The position numbers and the translations under genes were made by a program. From contig WBVU01000004.1 of NCBI GenBank assembly GCA_009192285.1, positions 1,820,001 through 1,884,000 on the forward strand: a stretch of DNA of 64,000 nucleotides. Reading direction: 5' to 3'. This DNA comes from Morchella semilibera (lineage: Eukaryota > Ascomycota > Pezizomycetes > Pezizales > Morchellaceae). Shown here one piece after another: positions 60,830 through 64,000 of the stretch. Every line of letters starts with the position of its first letter. The first letter of the stretch is position 1. A model generated the notes under the pieces. The model saw nothing but the letters and a program-made list of their open reading frames with translations. It ran no database searches and was not told the DNA's origin.

Positions 60830-62678
60830 TCAGCAAGCAGCCCAGACAGCTACACTATTATAACTGCTGTCAACAGGGGCCTCCAAGATCAAGGCAATAC
60901 GTCTTTTTAACTCCATACGCTCTCTTTCTACAACCTCAATCTCCATCCTCCTCATCATCTCTACCTCCTCAAGCATCCCCTCCGCAAGTTCTTTATAACC
61001 TTCAGCTACTCTTGTGACCGTCGTTACAATTGCTTCTTCCTCGCCATAATCTGCAAGCACACCAGCAACGCCATCAACACCCGCGATAGAAACTTCTAAT
61101 CGCCTTGAAATTCCCACACACTCCCGCCGCCACTCTTCGCCAATCCCATCAACCCACCTCTCACGGTCAGTACCACCACGGGGATTATATCCAGCAATCC
61201 ATTCACCAAATATACCACACAGACCTTTGAACTCCCCACTACGCATAGCATCAATGCGTTTGATAGCTTCCGAAAATGCTTGAACACGTTCCTCGGGACT
61301 CTTAGTTGTATCCCGACGTTTCTTTCCAGGAACGACATTGTTGACCACGGCAGCAAGGGGAGTCAAAATTTTGGCGCTTCTGCTTCTTCAGGCTTGTTTC
61401 TCGAGCATCATAATGACGGGCAGAGAGCTTCTCAAACCGTGACTTTAATGTTGATGTGGCAGACGAGATGAGCTCCTGATATACAGCAGTAGAGCATGAG
61501 TGTAGTGTAAGCAACTGGAGGAGCTGTGTCTGGGCATGTATGGTTGCCGTGTCAAGAGGTGGTGATGGTACAGCAGTTCGTGAACGGGATGTCTGGCTTG
61601 GGTTTGCATTTGAAGGTGTGGAAAAGTCCTGTGTTAATGCTGTGAATGCTGGGCGTTTGACCTTAACACTCCCTGCCGTGTTTGGTCGAGAATTTGTGTT
61701 AACCCCTGAGGGCACCGAGCTAGCAACGTTTTGTAAGGACGTTATACTTGAGCTTTTTCTATGTCCTTTTGTTGGGGCAGGAGGTATCATCGAGGCGTTT
61801 AGATTTGTATTTGAACTAGTGGATGGCCTCCTAGTATGCGAGGAGCTGGTAGTTGTCCCACCAGAGCCACTGGGCAAACTCAAATCTGATTTAGATGATG
61901 TAGCTCCATACATGGAAACCGGCCTCGGCCTCGTAGTAGTCCTCCTCATGGTAGGAATAGACTCTGTCTTTACATTCCCATTTCCGGCAGCCTTTGTAGA
62001 AGACCTTAGAGACATGGCCCTACCAATACGTCCGTTGGTTTCTCCAACCGCAGCTCCAGCCACGCCCTTCTCGTCCTTCTCTGATTTATCTATAGTCAAA
62101 GCCCTAGAACGTAGAGTAGAAGCCCTCTTTCCCGTTTCCGAATCCAGCTTCGCTAGCCTCGACGACGTTGGCTTGCTCAAAGAAAGAAGTCTCCCAATCC
62201 CCTTCCCAGTTGCCGTAGCAACGGAGGTTTTCTCATCTTCCGCCTTAGCCCTATCCTCAAGCTTAGGCTTATTAGATATGCTTGTAATACTCCGTTTCTC
62301 ACTAGGTCGTGTACGTCCCCCCGCTACACGACCCCCTGGTGGCGGCGGCGGTGGTGGTGGCATCTTAGCCGTGTCGTCGCCGCTATCTTGTTTCTGCATC
62401 TTAGATGAGGTCAGGGGAGGGCTACGGTCGCCTCGTTTACTTGAACGGTTTGAGAGCGTCGGTGACGAATTGAACCTGTCTCGGGAGGTCTGAGGCGGTG
62501 AATTCCTCGATGACGACGTTGGGCGGGACGTTGGCGGTGAGGACTTGTGTCGCCTAGAAGACGCAGAAGCTGAGGACGAGGACGAGGAAGGCCTCTTTGT
62601 GAGAGGTTCCTGAGTGTCCATAGCTGACGGGCCCAGCTGTCGCGGGATCTTTGACGGCGTGGGGATAGGGACAGGCAT
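60830..62678 (-). CDS. Basic Ser-rich protein, open frame split in two
   Basis: The first part runs from the ATG at 62678 (MPVPIPTPSKIPRQLGPSAM). It encodes about 434 protein-like residues: a disordered basic Ser/Thr/Pro-rich region with an eight-Pro run near residue 110, then an ordered start LDTATIHAQTQLLQLLTLHS and SRFEKLSARHYDARETSLKK. At about 61376-61366 the protein-like sequence moves to the next frame: LAAVVNNVVPGKKRRDTTKS, EERVQAFSEAIKRIDAMRSG, EFKGLCGIFGEWIAGYNPRG and a helical Glu-rich tail to the stop at 60830. No GT donor lies near the switch, so an intron does not explain it. Helical pieces on both sides look like one alpha-helical domain, so a one-base error or loss is likely. 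The combined length would be about 616 residues. I do not recognise the family. Confidence 0.72.
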
Positions 62679-64000
62679 AGTGAATAATGCCCTTCCGAAG
62701 GGTGAGGGGGGGGGGAGGAAGGAAAGGGAGGTGCAAAGGCACTTTTGAGGGGGGAGGGGGGCGAGTTGTTGTGTCCTACTTCTTCTCTATGTTTTGCTTA
62801 TTGTTGACAGACCCTATTCCCTGTCCGCGCTCCACGGGCCGTTGTGTCGAACCAGGGCCAGTGGATGAGGATGGGATGGAATGAGCTCTGGTGTGGGCGA
62901 GGATATGTGATGTGAGTGGACGATGGGGGGAAGAGTGCAGATGGGCGCTTGCTGGATGTTGTCTGAGATGTTTTCGCCTATCCCGGGTTGCCACAGCGAT
63001 CACTCCTGTTTACCGTCCAATTGTTTCGCGTGGGGACCTGACTTGACTACCCCCAAACCAGAGCCATGATGACTTGATGACTACTTTAATCAGAGCTTAG
63101 GGAATGTCAAAACATAAAGCAGAAGCCATCATGAACTCAAAGCTCCCCCCTTGTTTAATATTCTAGAAGAAACGTTGGGTTAGGGTTCGTACAAATCTCC
63201 GACACACTAGACATGCAACTCTACTCTAGCTTCATGCACAGCTCTTAACTTTTCTACTTACTAGCACGGGCATCTCTTACTCTACATTCGACACTCCTTC
63301 TCCCCGGATACGAGTTCCTAAGAGGATTGTACGGGGGGACATTCCAGAAGCGGTGCTGTTCGGAGAGTGTCAGTGCGCCGTGCATGCTGGAATGGTTCTA
63401 ATTTTGCAAGTTAGATAATCTCGTTTCGTTTCATGTTTCATTGAACTTACTCTTATTATGGCAATTGTGGCCGTTTAGTTTCATTTACTGAATCCGTTTG
63501 AATGGTTAAATGAGTAAGTATCATTTCAACCCGTTTCAGTACTGTAATGACTTCACCTCCCCGATGGAGATGGGCGCGAAAAAAAACAGGAAAGCTCGTT
63601 TATCGTAATTGTAGATACCTACATGTATCTAAGCAATATATCGGGGAAAGCCTCGGGACCCCCAAAGGCTCGGCCTTTAGTCATATGTAAAGCCAATAAT
63701 GTCACTATCCCCCCCTCCCCCCTTATTAACGGCGGCGGAAGGATTACGCCTATTTTATTATTATTATGCTCACGACTAATGGTAAGGATATGGAAAACCT
63801 TCATTTCATAATGCTAGCGCAGTTTGAGACAACTCCAGACTCTGGTTGGTCTCGAGGTTGATTGTATCTGTCTGTACGCATCAATTGGCCAGGTCCTGAG
63901 AAATATGGGCAGGAAAGATTAAAACTTCTCGTTTTAATTAATATGCTAGTGTTATTCTACTTTATATCCTGTTTCAATCCAAGCCCATTCTTTAGCCGAT
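62679..64000. other. Promoter and intergenic DNA to the window end
   Basis: G-rich tracts at about 62700-62765 lie just upstream of the minus-strand gene; read on that strand they are C/T-rich, as in many fungal promoters. One TACATGTA lies at 63620. C runs lie near 63709-63722. No gene is seen before the window ends. Confidence 0.55.

Noticed and set aside
1-64000. CRISPR arrays, rRNA operon, LTR pairs or transposase genes
   Set aside because: I looked for regularly spaced repeats, rRNA signatures, long direct terminal repeats and transposase or polymerase motifs and saw none that could be supported by eye; diverged remnants could be missed.

Overview
The window looks like nuclear DNA of a filamentous ascomycete (Pezizomycotina). 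Introns are short (49-116 bp) with GTATGT/GTAAGT donors, CTAAC/CTAAT-like branch sites and CAG/TAG acceptors, and the recognisable proteins are fungal types: a GH51 arabinofuranosidase, an M28E leucine aminopeptidase, a LaeA/TAM-type methyltransferase, a Tho1-like SAP protein and a CsbD/Hmp1-like small protein. Gene density is low (14 protein genes and two tRNA-Lys genes in 64 kb), with several 3-8 kb stretches without convincing coding sequence. That suggests a large, repeat-diluted genome, as in Pezizales, but the genus cannot be fixed from sequence reading alone.

Layout. 1-2.4 kb: noncoding. 2.4-4.9 kb: eight-exon GH51 gene (+). 5.6-6.9 kb: convergent pair, an Hmp1-like protein (+) and a single-pass membrane protein (-). 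8.9-12.0 kb: convergent pair of unrecognised proteins. 13.9-15.3 kb: six-exon secreted aminopeptidase (-). 15.3-22.3 kb: gene desert. 22.3-27.3 kb: 1622-residue protein with a long disordered front and a methyltransferase-like C-terminus (+). 27.3-32.3 kb: desert. 32.3-33.1 kb: two-exon unrecognised gene (+). 34.7-36.4 kb: LaeA-like methyltransferase with a 14-nt micro-exon (-). 38.3-42.1 kb: divergent pair, Tho1-like (-) and a possible polo-box-like protein (+), across a simple-repeat promoter. 42.6 kb: tRNA-Lys(CUU) (-). 45.8-47.3 kb: Cys-rich type I membrane protein (-). 47.3-55.2 kb: desert. 55.2-56.6 kb: coiled-coil protein (+). 59.6 kb: second, structurally divergent tRNA-Lys(CUU) copy (+). 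60.8-62.7 kb: basic Ser-rich protein split over two frames (-).

The genes do not form an obvious pathway. The GH51 enzyme and the aminopeptidase are both secreted degradative enzymes; the rest are housekeeping or unknown. The most striking signal is a non-genic one: the palindrome TACATGTA occurs about 52 times by eye against one or two expected by chance, never in a called coding exon, clustered in some intergenic blocks and absent from about 13.8-27.8 kb. Three small foldback elements resembling MITEs and a 34-nt tRNA-Lys-derived hairpin also lie in the noncoding DNA. Three host genes show an apparent one-base frame discontinuity, which may reflect assembly errors. No rRNA, CRISPR array or intact transposon gene was found, and I identified no retroelement.
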